Notes: generated by a model from the letters alone, not told the origin. A stretch of DNA of 64,000 nucleotides from Aureimonas sp. ME7 (GCF_903970965.1 NZ_CAJCKW010000003.1:124001-188000), one strand, 5' to 3'; counted from the first letter of the stretch, positions 34,944-46,855 are shown. Translations and numbers: made by a program.

Positions 34944-36425
34944 ATGCGCATCTTCACCGCTTCGCTCGCCACCGAAACCAATACCTTTTCCCCGGTCCCC
35001 ACCGATCTCGCGTCCTTCAAGGCGGCCTTCTACGCAGGCCCCGGCGAGCATCCGGATACGCCGACCCTGTGTTCGTCGCCCGTTCCGATCCTGCGCCGGA
35101 GAGGGCTTGCCGAGGATTTCACGGTCATCGAGGGGACCTCCTGCTGGGCCGAGCCGGCGGGCCTCATTCAGCGCCAGACCTACGAGTCCTTGCGCGACAC
35201 GATCCTCGGCGAGCTGGAAGCGGCCCTTCCTGTGAACGGTGTGGTGCTGGGTCTGCACGGGGCCATGGTGGCGCAGGGCTACGACGACCCGGAGGGCGAC
35301 TTCCTTTCCCGTGTGCGGGCTCTGGTCGGGCCGGACGTGCTCGTCGCCGCCGAGTTCGATCCCCATTCGCATCTGACCGCCTTGCGCGTGTCCAAGCTCG
35401 ATCTTCTGGCGGCCTTCCTCGAGTTTCCCCATACCGACTTCGAGGAACGGGGCGAGCATGTCGTGGATCTCGCCTTGCGGGCCCTACGAGGCGAGATCCG
35501 CCCGGTCGTCTCGACCTTCGACTGCCGGATGATCACGATCTATCCGACGAGCCGCGAGCCGATGCGCTCCTTCGTCGACCGCTTGAAGGCGATGGAGGGC
35601 CAAGACGGCATCCTGTCCATCTCGGTGATCCACGGGTTCATGGCCGGCGACGTGCCGGACATGGGCACGCGCATCGTGGTGGTGACGGACGATAAACGGG
35701 AAGCGGGCGACGCGCTGGCCGAGCGCCTGGGTCGCGAACTCTACGCCATGCGCCGCGATACGGCCATGCCGATGCTGGCGACCGAGCCGGGCCTCGACAG
35801 GGCTATCGCGCTTCGCGCGGCCGGCGCGACCAAGCCGGTGGTGATCGCCGACGTCTGGGACAATCCCGGTGGGGGCGTCGCCGGCGACGGCACCGCGATC
35901 CTGCGGCGGATGATCGAGCGCGGGATCGGAAAGGTGGCTGTCGCGACGATCTGGGATCCGGTCGCCGTATCCTTCTGCCATGCGGCAGGCGAGGGCGCCG
36001 AAATCCTGCTGCGCTTCGGCGGCAAGTCCTCTCATCACGGCGGCGAGCCGCTGGATGCGCGGGTGCGCGTTCTGCGCACCGAAGAAACGGGTTGGCAGAC
36101 CTTCCGCAACAGCCGCGTCACGCTTGGGCGAACGGCGGTCGTGCGGCTTCTCGGCACGGAGATCGACGTTGTCCTGATCACCAGTCGGACGCAGACCTAC
36201 GAGCCGACGATCTTCTCAAACCTCGGTGTCGACTTCGAAGCGAAGGACATCCTTCTCGTGAAGTCCACCAACCACTTCCATGCGGGCTTCGCGCCTGTCG
36301 CCGCCGAGATTCTCTACGTCGCGGCGCCGACGAGCTATCCGACCGATCCCGCGACCACTCCCTACGCCAAGGCCAGCCACGAGCTCTGGCCGCGCGTTCC
36401 CGATCCTCTCGGCCTCGACGGCTGA
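34944..36425 (+). CDS. M81-family metallopeptidase (MlrC-like)
   Basis: 493 residues. Homologues of MlrC, the zinc peptidase that completes degradation of linearised microcystin; most family members have unknown substrates. The N-terminal MRIFTASLATETNTFSPVPTD with the ETNTFS motif, VVLGLHGAMVAQGYDDPEGD and VAAEFDPHSHL provide the zinc ligands of DUF1485/MlrC_N, and ADVWDNPGGGVAGDGTAILR starts the MlrC C-terminal domain. There is no signal peptide, so it acts in the cytoplasm on imported material. It lies between the IclR gene and a peptide ABC importer, which fits hydrolysis of the transported compound. Confidence 0.92.
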   Translation: MRIFTASLATETNTFSPVPTDLASFKAAFYAGPGEHPDTPTLCSSPVPILRRRGLAEDFTVIEGTSCWAEPAGLIQRQTYESLRDTILGELEAALPVNGVVLGLHGAMVAQGYDDPEGDFLSRVRALVGPDVLVAAEFDPHSHLTALRVSKLDLLAAFLEFPHTDFEERGEHVVDLALRALRGEIRPVVSTFDCRMITIYPTSREPMRSFVDRLKAMEGQDGILSISVIHGFMAGDVPDMGTRIVVVTDDKREAGDALAERLGRELYAMRRDTAMPMLATEPGLDRAIALRAAGATKPVVIADVWDNPGGGVAGDGTAILRRMIERGIGKVAVATIWDPVAVSFCHAAGEGAEILLRFGGKSSHHGGEPLDARVRVLRTEETGWQTFRNSRVTLGRTAVVRLLGTEIDVVLITSRTQTYEPTIFSNLGVDFEAKDILLVKSTNHFHAGFAPVAAEILYVAAPTSYPTDPATTPYAKASHELWPRVPDPLGLDG

Positions 36426-36461
36426 GGGCGACCCTTGCAACCCTTGAAGAGAGTGCCTGTC

Positions 36462-37988
36462 ATGAAGAAAATGCTTCTGGCCGCCGGCCTCACAGCCCTG
36501 ATGGCGGGAACGAGCACCGCCGCGATGGCGCAGGCAACCGGAAACGGTGTGCTGACGGTCGCCACGATCGGCGAGCCCCCGACCCTCGATCCGATGCAGA
36601 CGCCGACCGACATCGTGCTGACCATCACCCAGCACATGTTCGAGACGCTCTACACCTACGACAAGGAGTGGCAGCCGAGCCCGCTCCTGGCGGCCGCCAT
36701 GCCCGAGATTTCCGAGGACGGGCTGACTTATCGCATCCCGCTGCGCGAGGGCGTCACCTTCCACGACGGCTCGGCTTTCGACTCTGCCGATGTCGTCGCC
36801 TCGCTGAAGCGCTGGATGGAGATCAACTCCAAGGGCAAACAGGTCGCGGGTGTTGTCGACAGCGTCGAGGCCGACGGAGAGCATGCCGTCACCGTCAAGC
36901 TGAAGAGCCGCTACTCCCCGCTTCTTGCCACCCTCAGCCAAGGCTGGGCGCCGATCCTGCCGTCCGAGACGCTCGGTGGCGCCGAACTCACCCAGTTCGT
37001 CGGCACAGGCCCCTACAAACTGCAGGAGCGCCGCCCCGACCAGTACACCCAGTTCGTGCGCTTCGACGGGTACAAGTCCCCCGAGGGCGAGCCCGCCAAC
37101 TATGCCGGCCGCCGCGAGGCGATCGCGGGCGAAGTGCGCTTCGTACCGGTGCCCGACGCCAACACCCGCGTCGAGGGTCTGCTTTCGGGCCAGTACGATT
37201 ATGCCGACGCCCTTCCCGTCAGCGCCGTCGAGCGTGTCGAGGCATCGGGGGTCGCCAAGCCGGTCATCTTCGAGAACGCCGGCTGGACCTCGCTCAACAT
37301 GAACATGGCGGAAGGCGCCTTGACCAACAAGGCGCTGCGCCAGGCGGTGCAGGTCGCGGTGAACCCGACCGACATGATGCTGGCGGCCTTTTCCGACGAG
37401 CGCTTCTTCTCGGTGGACGGCGCCTTCTATCCCGAAGGCTTCTTCTGGCACACGGAGGCCGGCGTCGAGCGTTACGGCGAGGGGGATCCGGAAGCGGCGG
37501 CCAAGCTGATGGAGGAGGGCGGCTACGACGGCAAGCCGATCCGCATCCTGACGAGCCGCCAGTACGAGTTCCACTACAAGACCGGCGAAGTCGCGAAAGC
37601 CTATCTCGAGGCTGCCGGCTTCAAGGTGGATCTACAGGTGGTCGACTGGGCGACGCTGACGACACGCCGCGCCGACAAGGGGCAGTGGGACATCTTCATC
37701 ACCCATTCCAACTTCCCCGGCGATCCGTCCACGCTGAACACGATCACCGATACCTATCCCGGCTGGTACACCTCGCCTGCCAAGACCGAAGCGGTCGGCG
37801 CCTTCCTGAACGCGGTCGGCAACGACAACCGGCTGGCGGCCTGGGAGAAGATCCAGGCGGTGATCTACGACGACGCGCCGCTCGTGAAGGTCGGCAATTT
37901 CAATGCGCTCGGCGGCCTGGCGAACGGGGTCTCGGGCTATGAGGCGGCCTATTGGCCGCGCTTCTGGAACGTCACGCCGAAAGGCTGA
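36462..37988 (+). CDS. Peptide/opine ABC transporter, substrate-binding protein (SBP_bac_5)
   Basis: 508 residues. A signal peptide covers residues 1-24 (KKMLLAAGLTALMAGTSTAAMAQ). Family 5 binding-protein features follow: GVLTVATIGEPPTLDPMQTPTD, FETLYTYDKEWQPSPLLAA, TYRIPLREGVTFHDGSAFDSADVVASL and FVGTGPYKLQ. Family members bind di- and oligopeptides, opines or similar compounds. The ATG at 36462 is preceded by a GA-rich stretch; an in-frame TTG nine codons earlier is less likely. It is the first of four ABC genes. Confidence 0.93.
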   Translation: MKKMLLAAGLTALMAGTSTAAMAQATGNGVLTVATIGEPPTLDPMQTPTDIVLTITQHMFETLYTYDKEWQPSPLLAAAMPEISEDGLTYRIPLREGVTFHDGSAFDSADVVASLKRWMEINSKGKQVAGVVDSVEADGEHAVTVKLKSRYSPLLATLSQGWAPILPSETLGGAELTQFVGTGPYKLQERRPDQYTQFVRFDGYKSPEGEPANYAGRREAIAGEVRFVPVPDANTRVEGLLSGQYDYADALPVSAVERVEASGVAKPVIFENAGWTSLNMNMAEGALTNKALRQAVQVAVNPTDMMLAAFSDERFFSVDGAFYPEGFFWHTEAGVERYGEGDPEAAAKLMEEGGYDGKPIRILTSRQYEFHYKTGEVAKAYLEAAGFKVDLQVVDWATLTTRRADKGQWDIFITHSNFPGDPSTLNTITDTYPGWYTSPAKTEAVGAFLNAVGNDNRLAAWEKIQAVIYDDAPLVKVGNFNALGGLANGVSGYEAAYWPRFWNVTPKG

Positions 37989-38116
37989 CGGCAAACGGCC
38001 CCGATATCCGGCGACCATCCGGTCGCCGGATGTGTCCCGCCTTTCCTCGCAGGACCGTGCTTGGCCCTCGGGAGGCTGCGGTTCGGCCCCGGGAGATCGA
38101 TTTTGGAGGACTCGCA

Positions 38117-39067
38117 ATGTCCAGGCTGATGTGGGCGTTCGCCAGCCGTGCCGGCGGTATGGCCGTCGTGCTCGCTCTCGTCGTCACCGTCGTGTTCGTG
38201 ATCGTGCGCGTCACTCCCGGCGATCCCGCCGCGGTCATGCTCGGGTCCGACGCGACGCCGGCCGACATCGCCGCGCTTCGCGAACGGCTCGGCCTCGACG
38301 CGCCGATTCTCCAGCAATATGTCGGCTTCGTCGCCGATGTCCTGCGCGGCGACCTCGGCCAGTCGATCTTTCTCGGGCAGCCGGTAACGACGGCGCTCGC
38401 CGCACGCGCCGAACCCACCTTCTTCCTGACCCTGTTCTCCATCCTGATCGCGGTCGCCATTGCCCTGCCGGTCGGCATTCTGTCGGCGGTGAAACGCGGA
38501 ACGCTCTTCGACCAGATCGTCGTCGGCGTCACGATGATCGCGGCCAGCGTGCCGAGCTTCTGGCTGGGGCTTCTGCTCATCCAGACCTTCGCCGTTTCGC
38601 TCGGCTGGTTTCCCGCCTCGGGCTATGGCGGACCCGGAACGCCCTTTCTCGAAAGGCTCCATCATCTCGTCCTGCCGGCGGTGGCGCTCGGCATCGTGAA
38701 CTCCGCCCTGATCACGCGCTTCACGCGCGCGGCGATGCTGGACGTCCTGAGCGAGGACTACGTTCGCACCGCCCGCGCCAAGGGCGCCGGAGCCGGACGC
38801 GTGATCCTGAAACATGCACTGAAGAACGCGCTCATCCCGATCATCACGGTGATCGGGCTTTCGATCGCGCTTCTTGTCGCCGGAGCGGTGGTCACGGAAA
38901 CCGTGTTCGGTCTGCCGGGTGTCGGCAATCTCGTCGTGCAGGCGGTTCTGCGCCGCGACTATCCGGTGATCCAGGGAGCGCTTCTGGTGGTCGCCGGCAT
39001 CTACGTCCTCATCAACTTCGCGGTGGACATGCTGTATCTCGCCGTCGACCCGCGGGTGCGCGCATGA
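38117..39067 (+). CDS. Peptide ABC transporter permease (DppB type)
   Basis: 316 residues with six membrane segments. The N-terminal segment VVTVVFVIVRVTPGDPAAVMLG and the cytoplasmic coupling motif YVRTARAKGAGAGRVILKHALKNALIPII (the EAA loop) identify a DppB/OppB-type permease. GGAGGA lies seven bases before the ATG at 38117. Its stop overlaps the start of the second permease (ATGA), as expected for paired subunits. The 128-bp gap before it may carry structure that sets the binding protein to permease ratio; nothing striking was seen there. Confidence 0.94.
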   Translation: MSRLMWAFASRAGGMAVVLALVVTVVFVIVRVTPGDPAAVMLGSDATPADIAALRERLGLDAPILQQYVGFVADVLRGDLGQSIFLGQPVTTALAARAEPTFFLTLFSILIAVAIALPVGILSAVKRGTLFDQIVVGVTMIAASVPSFWLGLLLIQTFAVSLGWFPASGYGGPGTPFLERLHHLVLPAVALGIVNSALITRFTRAAMLDVLSEDYVRTARAKGAGAGRVILKHALKNALIPIITVIGLSIALLVAGAVVTETVFGLPGVGNLVVQAVLRRDYPVIQGALLVVAGIYVLINFAVDMLYLAVDPRVRA

Positions 39068-39924
39068 TGCTGCTGTCCCTTTCGTCGCCGGTCGCCAAGG
39101 GCTTCCGGCGCCTCGTCGGCAACCGCGCCATTCTTCTCGGCATCGTCATCCTGGCGGTGGTCGTGCTGGCGGCACTCCTGGCACCCCTCATCACGCCCTA
39201 CTCCCCGGCCAAGCTCTCCATCGTCAACCGCCTCAAGCCGCCGTCGGGCGCGCATTTCTTCGGCACCGACGAGTTCGGGCGCGACATCTTCACGCGTGCG
39301 ATCTTCGCCGGGCGCGTCTCGCTTCTGGTGAGCCTCGGCGTCGTTGTCATCGCAACGGTGCTCGGCGTCTTCCTCGGCCTTCTCGCCGGCTACTTCCGCC
39401 GGTTGGACGCGCCGATCTCCCGTCTCCTCGACGCCATGATGTCGTTTCCCGACATTCTCCTGGCCATCGCGCTCGTCGCCGCCCTCGGGCCCTCGCTCGT
39501 CAATGTGATCCTGGCACTTGGCATCACCTATGCGCCGCGCCTGGCACGCATCGTGCGCGGCTCGACGCTCGTTTTGCGGGAACTCCCCTATATCGAGGCC
39601 GCCGTCGCGCTCGGGCTGCCGACCTGGCAGATCCTTCTGCGCCACGTCCTTCTCAATCTGGCTTCGCCCATCCTCGTCCAGGCGACGTTCATCTTCGCCA
39701 GCGCGATGCTGGCGGAAGCCAGCCTGTCGTTCCTCGGCGTCGGCGTCTCGTCCGACATGCCGACCTGGGGAACGATGCTCGCCTCGGGACGCGAGTTCAT
39801 GAACAACGCGCCCTGGCTGATGCTGTTTCCCGGCCTTGCCATCGTGTTCGCGGTTCTCTCGCTGCAACTGGTGGGCGATGGTCTGCGCGATCTCGTCGAT
39901 CCGCGGCTTGCCAAGGAGGTTTGA
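39064..39924 (+). CDS. Peptide ABC transporter permease (DppC type)
   Basis: 286 residues. It has the N-terminal OppC-type extension with TM1 ([22 protein letters not shown]), the conserved [32 protein letters not shown] segment, and the EAA loop [30 protein letters not shown]. These identify the second, DppC-like subunit. It overlaps the upstream permease by four bases. A Shine-Dalgarno sequence (AAGGAGG) within its last codons serves the following ATPase gene. Confidence 0.94.
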   Translation: MMLLSLSSPVAKGFRRLVGNRAILLGIVILAVVVLAALLAPLITPYSPAKLSIVNRLKPPSGAHFFGTDEFGRDIFTRAIFAGRVSLLVSLGVVVIATVLGVFLGLLAGYFRRLDAPISRLLDAMMSFPDILLAIALVAALGPSLVNVILALGITYAPRLARIVRGSTLVLRELPYIEAAVALGLPTWQILLRHVLLNLASPILVQATFIFASAMLAEASLSFLGVGVSSDMPTWGTMLASGREFMNNAPWLMLFPGLAIVFAVLSLQLVGDGLRDLVDPRLAKEV

Positions 39925-39928
39925 GTCC

Positions 39929-41722
<1,794 letters not shown>

Positions 41723-41769
41723 ACGGCACGGGCTTTCGAGATCACCGTGTTGCCCGATCGATGACCGGT

Positions 41770-41990
41770 CGGAGTTTCCCGCCTGTCATCGCCCAAGCGG
41801 TTCGAGAACTGCCCTGAGGCGAGGGATGCCAACGACGCTTGCGGCTGTCTTCTCGTAGCGGGTGGCCAAGGTCCCCCAGTCCTTTCGGTCTTGCCCACAG
41901 GCGCTCGGCGCAGTTGCGGTTTGTTGTAGATCCGATCGGACGGGCAAGCTGTGCCCTGCGGCGCAGCCGTGGCCTGGCAGGCGGCGAGCC
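41770..41990 (-). pseudogene. Remnant of an IS5-family (IS427/IS1031-like) transposase C-terminus
   Basis: On the minus strand one frame gives NRNCAERLWARPKGL and then a neighbouring frame gives LATRYEKTAASVVGIPRLRAVLEPLG. Joined across a frameshift they reproduce the ending of IS5-type DDE transposases (ERLWARLKxWRxLATRYEKTAASF). Only the last 70 or so codons remain, with the catalytic region missing and no clear inverted repeat at either side. It marks the edge of a degraded region and shows past mobile-element activity. Confidence 0.7.
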
Positions 41991-42048
41991 CACGCCTTGG
42001 GGCACCTCGAAGGGCAGGGCGAGTTTTAGGCGCGCTTTTGCGGCGGGT

Positions 42049-42828
42049 CTAGCCGGGGTGGCGCAGGGCGTCGATCACGAAGGATAGCGCGGACGAGTTC
42101 TCGCGCCTCGTGGGATAGTAGAGATGGTAGCCGGGGAAGAACGGCGACCATTCGTCGAGCACCTGAACGAGACGTCCGTCGCGCAGTTCGTCCGTTACCG
42201 TGCTTTCCGGAAGATAGGCAGTCCCATACCCTTTCGCGGCCGCGTCGATCTGAGCGTAGGCCGTGTTGAAGATCAGATTGCCGTGGACGCGAATACGCAG
42301 TTCCTCTTCGCCGCGTTCGAACTCCCACGCGTACAGATTGCCGGACCGAATCTGGCGCTGGTTGATGCAGTTGTGTTCCTGAAGGTCGCGAGGATGTCGC
42401 GGTGTCCCGCATCGCGCGAGGTAGGAGGGCGAGGCGACTGCCACCAGCCTCCAGTCCGGTCCGATCCTGACGGCGATCATATCGCGGTCGAGGCTCTCTC
42501 CGAGGCGCACGCCGGCATCGAACCGCTCCTTCACGATATCGCGAAACCCGTTGTCGCCGTTCAACTCCAGTTTGATGTCGGGATGGTTGGGCAGGACATC
42601 GCGCAGTTTGGGCCACACTACGGTTTCCAGAGCATGATCCGAAAGGCTGATGCGAACGCTTCCCGACGGCGTGCCCCGCATGGCCCGGATGGCGTCCAAG
42701 TCCTCTTCGAGCCCCCGCAGTCGTGGTGCGAGAGCCTGTAGGAGACGCTCTCCCGCCTGGGTGGGCGAAACGCTGCGCGTCGTGCGGGTGAATAGCCGCA
42801 GGTGGGGGCCGGATTGGTCGTGAAGCAC
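42049..42828 (-). pseudogene. LysR-family regulator lacking its DNA-binding domain
   Basis: The frame contains the LysR C-terminal substrate-binding domain (SGSVRISLSDHALETVVWPKL, then DIVKERFDAGVRLGESLDRDMIAVRIGP, and LYAWEFERGEEELRI). The homology begins abruptly with LRLFTRTTRSVSPTQAGERLL, the segment that normally follows the HTH at residue 55 or so. The 5' part is replaced by the end of the MFS gene, whose TGA (42844-42846) lies in the same frame a few codons upstream. A GTG at 42828 could start a product, but it could not bind DNA. A deletion is the simplest explanation. Confidence 0.75.
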
Positions 42829-42843
42829 TCCGGCGTGGCAGGG

Positions 42844-44025
42844 TCAGCCGTCCCTCAGAAGGCTCCGGCCGTCGCGGATGAGAAGGAGCGCGGCCACCCC
42901 AAGCGCAATACTGCCGATAAAGGTCGCCTGGATCGAAAAGCCGTCGAGCAGGAGGCCACCGAGCACCGCACCCAGAATGATCGCGGTCTGGATGGCGGCC
43001 ACCATCAGGCTGCCCCAGGCCTCCGGCGCGTCGTCGACGTTCTGGGCCATCCAGGTCAAGAAGATCACCGACATCGCCGTGTTCATGACACCCCAAAGGG
43101 CAAGCATGATTCCCGTCGCGACCACCGACCGCCCGAAGGCGAGGAGAAGGAGGGTCACGCCACCCATCAGCAAGGTCGGAAGCTTCAGCAGCGGAACGAC
43201 GCGGCCGTCGACGAAACGTCCCGCCGCCTAGGTGCCGACGAAGCCCCCGCAGCCGAGAACGAGAAGAAGGATCGACAAGGTCGTCACATCGGCCCGCGTC
43301 ACCTGCTCGAGGAATGGGCGCAGATACGTGAACATCGTGAAGGCCGAGCCCCAGGAAAGCATCGAGGCGACGAGGCCGCGCAAGAAGTAGGGGCGTTGCA
43401 GGAGGGAGAGCAGTGAACGGACATCCTGGCGGTCCCGCGCCGGCAGGGACGGGAGCGCGATGAGGTGCCAGATCAGGTTCAAGGCGACGAGCGGCACGAG
43501 CACCGAGAACACTTCGCGCCAGCCGAACAGGCCGCCGAGATAGCTTCCGATCGGGGCTGCGAAGGCCGCGGCGATCGCTTGGCCGCCATACATGAGGGCC
43601 AGTGCGCGGGGGACGTCGGACTTCGGCACGAGGCGCATGATGACGGCCGTCGCCAGCGCCCAGAAACCGCCGATGCACAGGCCGAGAAGAGCTCGGCCGA
43701 CCATCAGGGTCGCGAAGTTCGGGGCTGCGGCGACGAGGACGAGCGAAATCAGCATCATCGCCGTGATCGCGACCAGCACCCACTTGCGGTTCACCGTCCC
43801 CGCCGCCGTGGTGACGAGAAGGCTCGCGGCGACGGCGAAGAGACCGCTGATCGAGATCGCCTGTCCCGTTTGCCCCTCGGTGGCGCCGAGACCGACGGCC
43901 ATCGGCGTCAGAAGGCTGACGGGCATGAATTCGGAGGCGATGAGAAGCGCCACGCAAAGCGCCATCGAAAACACGGCGCTCCACGCAGCGCCGGTCTGCA
44001 CCTGCGGGCGGTCGATGGTCGTCAT
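42844..44025 (-). pseudogene. MFS (DHA1-type) drug exporter interrupted by an in-frame amber codon
   Basis: A 393-codon frame with twelve membrane segments in one continuous reading frame, except for a TAG at 43230-43228 (codon 266) in GCGGFVGT-stop-AAGRFVDGR. Homologues have a tryptophan or similar residue here (TGG to TAG is one step). N-terminal part: VALLIASEFMPVSLLTPMA, motif A-like region VNRKWVLVAITAMMLISLVL, and GLCIGGFWALATAVIMRLVP. C-terminal part: GVMNTAMSVIFLTWMAQNVDD. The family resembles NepI/AraJ-like exporters. The ATG at 44025 has GGAAAG upstream. A sequencing error or recoding could also explain the stop; the neighbouring truncated LysR supports decay. Confidence 0.75.
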
Positions 44026-44369
44026 CAATGTATCCATTCTTTCCAGAGCCAATCGACTCCGAGCCGAGCAGACGGCCGCGAGGATCAGCTTCGAAGCCGA
44101 AGCTAGGAACTGATCGTCGATGGGATTAGACGCTGGGTCGCGCTAGCCATGATCGATCAGGTTTATCAATCGTGCCGAGGAACCCTCGATGATTGGGTCG
44201 CTTCCCACGGCTGTCGTCCGGGCCAGCGAGCCGCTTTGCGTATCGCAGCCGGCGTTGATCCGCATCACGAAGGATCGGGAGGTCCCGTTCGAGCCGAGGC
44301 TGCCGGCCGACATGAAAAGAAGGCGGCGGGAAGCGTCGGCGAAAGGAGAGCCGACGCCGGTCTTCTCCC

Positions 44370-44520
44370 GATGGTGCCGAAGCTCGCGTCGAACGATCGG
44401 GATTTCGATATCGCCCCCGAGGGCGTCGATGCCGGTGCCCGGCTCGGCCAGACGCTGACGGCACAGATCGAGCCGAGTATGCGCATGGCCATCGCCGCCT
44501 CGCCAACCAGCGGCCGGCCT
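44370..44520 (+). pseudogene. Fragment of a LysR-family substrate-binding domain
   Basis: About 45 codons on the plus strand read DFDIAPEGVDAGARLGQTLTAQIEPSMRMAIAASP, which matches the segment DIVAEGFDAGVRLGExLxxDMVAVRIGPxxRMAVVASP of LysR regulators (compare the intact gene on the other strand). No start, HTH or C-terminus accompanies it, and the match stops just where the neighbouring LysR gene ends. The rest of the gap 44026-44518 shows nothing recognisable. It is a leftover from rearrangement. Confidence 0.6.
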
Positions 44521-45439
44521 AGTCGCCTCCGCCCTCCGTGCGGGTGCCACGCCGGTGGCGCGCCGCGTGGTCGACGAAGGCACGCAGCCTCGACGGCATG
44601 TTGCGGCGGCTGGGATAGTAGAGGAAGAAGCCTGGAAAGGGCGGGCAGAAGCGCTCGAGCAACGGCACGAGGGCTCCGGTGGCGAGGTCGTCTCGGAACG
44701 TTTCCTCCATGCCGAAGGAGACCCCGGCGCCGGCCCGCGCCAGCTTCACCATCAGTTCCATGTCGTTGGTGGTGATCTCCGGTTCGACGTCGACTGCGAA
44801 ATCGCGTCCATCCTCGGTGAACTCCCAACGGTAGGGAGCCGTGCGGGGGCCCGGTCGCCACCCGATGCATCGATGCTTGACCAGTTCGCGCGGGTGCGAG
44901 GGCGCACCGATCCGCGCGAGATAGGCGGGCGCGCAGACGGCGACCTGGCGCTGATCTCCGGAAACCGGCACCGCGATCATGTCGTCCTCGATCACCTCGC
45001 CAAGGCGCACGCCCGCATCGAAGCCGGCGGCCACGATATCGAACTCCTCGTCCGTCACGAGCACGTCGAGCTGCACCGCCGGATGCGCCGCGCAGAAGTC
45101 GGCGAGAAGCGCGCCCGACAGAACGCTTTCCGCGATCGAGGATACGGCAAGCCGAAGCTGGCCTCGCACGATGCCTTGATGGGTTCGCACATCTTCCATC
45201 GCCGCACGCATCTCGGCGATCGAGGGGGCGATCTCGTCGCGCAGGCGCATACCTTCCTCGGTCAGGCTCATGCTGCGCGTCGTGCGCCGAACCAGCGCGA
45301 CGCCGAGTTCGGCCTCGAGACGCCGGAGCGACTGGCTGACGGCCGAGCGCGTGATGCCAAGGCGGTCGGCCGCGGCCCGCAAGCTCGCTTCCTCGGCGAT
45401 CACCGTAAACAAGGCAAGGGCGTTCAGATCGTTGCGCAT
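44519..45439 (-). CDS. LysR-family transcriptional regulator
   Basis: 306 residues and complete. The N-terminal HTH is LNALALFTVIAEEASLRAAADRLGITRSAVSQSLRRLEAELGVALVRRTTRSMSLTEEG; the substrate-binding domain contains FDIVAAGFDAGVRLGEVIEDDMIAV and a WEFTEDGRDFAVDVEPEITTND strand. It is divergent from the SDR gene (141 bp), so it probably controls the SDR-Atu4866 pair, as is usual for LysR pairs. The last residues are Arg/Gly-rich. Its 3' end abuts the LysR fragment on the other strand. Confidence 0.92.
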   Translation of the reverse strand: MRNDLNALALFTVIAEEASLRAAADRLGITRSAVSQSLRRLEAELGVALVRRTTRSMSLTEEGMRLRDEIAPSIAEMRAAMEDVRTHQGIVRGQLRLAVSSIAESVLSGALLADFCAAHPAVQLDVLVTDEEFDIVAAGFDAGVRLGEVIEDDMIAVPVSGDQRQVAVCAPAYLARIGAPSHPRELVKHRCIGWRPGPRTAPYRWEFTEDGRDFAVDVEPEITTNDMELMVKLARAGAGVSFGMEETFRDDLATGALVPLLERFCPPFPGFFLYYPSRRNMPSRLRAFVDHAARHRRGTRTEGGGD

Positions 45440-45580
45440 TGGTTAGCCATTCTTGCCAAAGCGTAAAGGAAAAGGCGGCTTCTGGCGACAATGGAGGAGG
45501 TCTAAATCCCCGGCAACCGTCACCGCTCTTTGATGATCGCGGTTTGGACGGGATCGAACCAATCGGGAAAGGAGGGCATC

Positions 45581-46309
45581 ATGGCTCTCGACAAAATCGT
45601 TCTCGTCACCGGCGCCTCGTCTGGAATCGGCGAAGGCATCGCACGCGAACTGGCCTCGGCGGGAGCGACGCTCGTTCTCGGCGCCCGCCGGACCGACCGC
45701 CTCGACACGCTCGCGAGCGAGCTCCGCGATCAAGGTGCCGACGTCGCCACCCGCCGGCTCGACGTGACGGACTGCGTCGATGTGGCCGCATTCGTGGAAG
45801 CCGCGCGTGCCGAGTTCGGTCGGGTCGATGCGATCGTCAACAATGCCGGCGTCATGCCCTTGTCCCCCTTGGCCGCGGGGAAGGTCGAGGAGTGGGACCG
45901 CATGATCGACGTCAATGTGAAGGGCGTTCTCTACGGCATCGCGGCCGTCCTGCCGGAGATGACGGCTCGCGGCTCCGGCCACGTCGTCAACATCGCCTCC
46001 ATCGGTGCGCTTGCCGTCTCGCCCACGGCCACCGTCTATTGCGCAACGAAGTTCGCGGTGCGCGCGATCTCGGACGGGCTGCGACAGGAAAGGCAGGATA
46101 TCCGCGTCACGTGCATTCATCCCGGCGTCGTCGAGAGCGAGCTGGCCTCGACCATCACCGACGGGGATGCCGCCGCTTTGATGGAGACTTATCGCTCCAT
46201 CGCACTGACGCCCGACGCGATCGGCCGGGCCGTGCGCTTCGCGCTGGAGCAGCCGGAGGATGTCGATGTCAGCGAGATCGTGGTGCGTCCCCTGCGGTCC
46301 GCCCATTGA
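45581..46309 (+). CDS. Short-chain dehydrogenase/reductase (SDR)
   Basis: 242 residues, classical SDR: cofactor motif TGASSGIG at 10-17, ARRTDRL (an Arg after beta-2, which favours NADP(H)), NNAGVMPLSPL, VNIASIGALAVSPTATVYCATK with the catalytic Ser and YxxxK, and a C-terminal IRVTCIHPGVVESELAS. It is probably a YdfG/serine-3-dehydrogenase-like oxidoreductase; the substrate is unknown. GGAGG precedes the ATG at 45581. Its stop shares a base with the next start (TGATG), so it is coupled to the Atu4866-domain gene and divergent from the LysR gene. Confidence 0.92.
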   Translation: MALDKIVLVTGASSGIGEGIARELASAGATLVLGARRTDRLDTLASELRDQGADVATRRLDVTDCVDVAAFVEAARAEFGRVDAIVNNAGVMPLSPLAAGKVEEWDRMIDVNVKGVLYGIAAVLPEMTARGSGHVVNIASIGALAVSPTATVYCATKFAVRAISDGLRQERQDIRVTCIHPGVVESELASTITDGDAAALMETYRSIALTPDAIGRAVRFALEQPEDVDVSEIVVRPLRSAH

Positions 46310-46638
46310 TGCACCGCACCGCGCTCGCCGTCGCGGCCCTTGTGGCCGCGTCGATTCTTTCCGCCAACGCCGAGGAGACCACTATGCCCGACCATCCTTA
46401 TGTCGGTCTTTGGGTAACGGACGACAGCCAGGTGCGTCATGAGCTTCTGCCGAACGGGCGCTACGACGAGGCGCGCGGCACCGTGGAAAGTGCCTACCGA
46501 GGGCGTTACGAGGTGGCCGGCACCCACATCGAGTACTGGGACGACACCGGGTTCACCGCCGACGGCGACTTCGTCGATGTCGACACGCTCCATCACGGCG
46601 GCATGATCCTGCGGCGGCGTCCGCCCGTCCATCCATAG
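46309..46638 (+). CDS. Atu4866-domain secreted protein
   Basis: 109 residues. A signal peptide spans about 1-21 (RTALAVAALVAASILSANA). The remainder (YVGLWVTDDSQVRHELLPNGRYDEARG, then YRGRYEVAGTHIEYWDDTGFTADGDF) matches the Atu4866 domain, a small beta-barrel family first seen in Agrobacterium. Its function is unknown, and it is often found with SDR or quinone-related genes. The ATG at 46309 overlaps the SDR stop by one base. The link with an SDR and a divergent LysR regulator suggests a small detoxification or redox operon. Confidence 0.85.
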   Translation: MHRTALAVAALVAASILSANAEETTMPDHPYVGLWVTDDSQVRHELLPNGRYDEARGTVESAYRGRYEVAGTHIEYWDDTGFTADGDFVDVDTLHHGGMILRRRPPVHP

Positions 46639-46855
46639 GCTTGAACTCGCACTCATCGGCGCGGCCGTCCTGCTCGGCGTCGTGCCCGGGCTCATCGCAG
46701 CCGAGCGGGGCCTGCACCGAACCGTCGCCGCTTCGGGTCGGCGGTCCGGGAAGGGCGCCGACGAAACGGGACATGTGACCCGGCGGCTCTTGCGCTGCGA
46801 GGGGCGGGATGGTTTGAGGCGGCTCCCCGTTTCGTATCCCCCTGGAATGTCCCGC

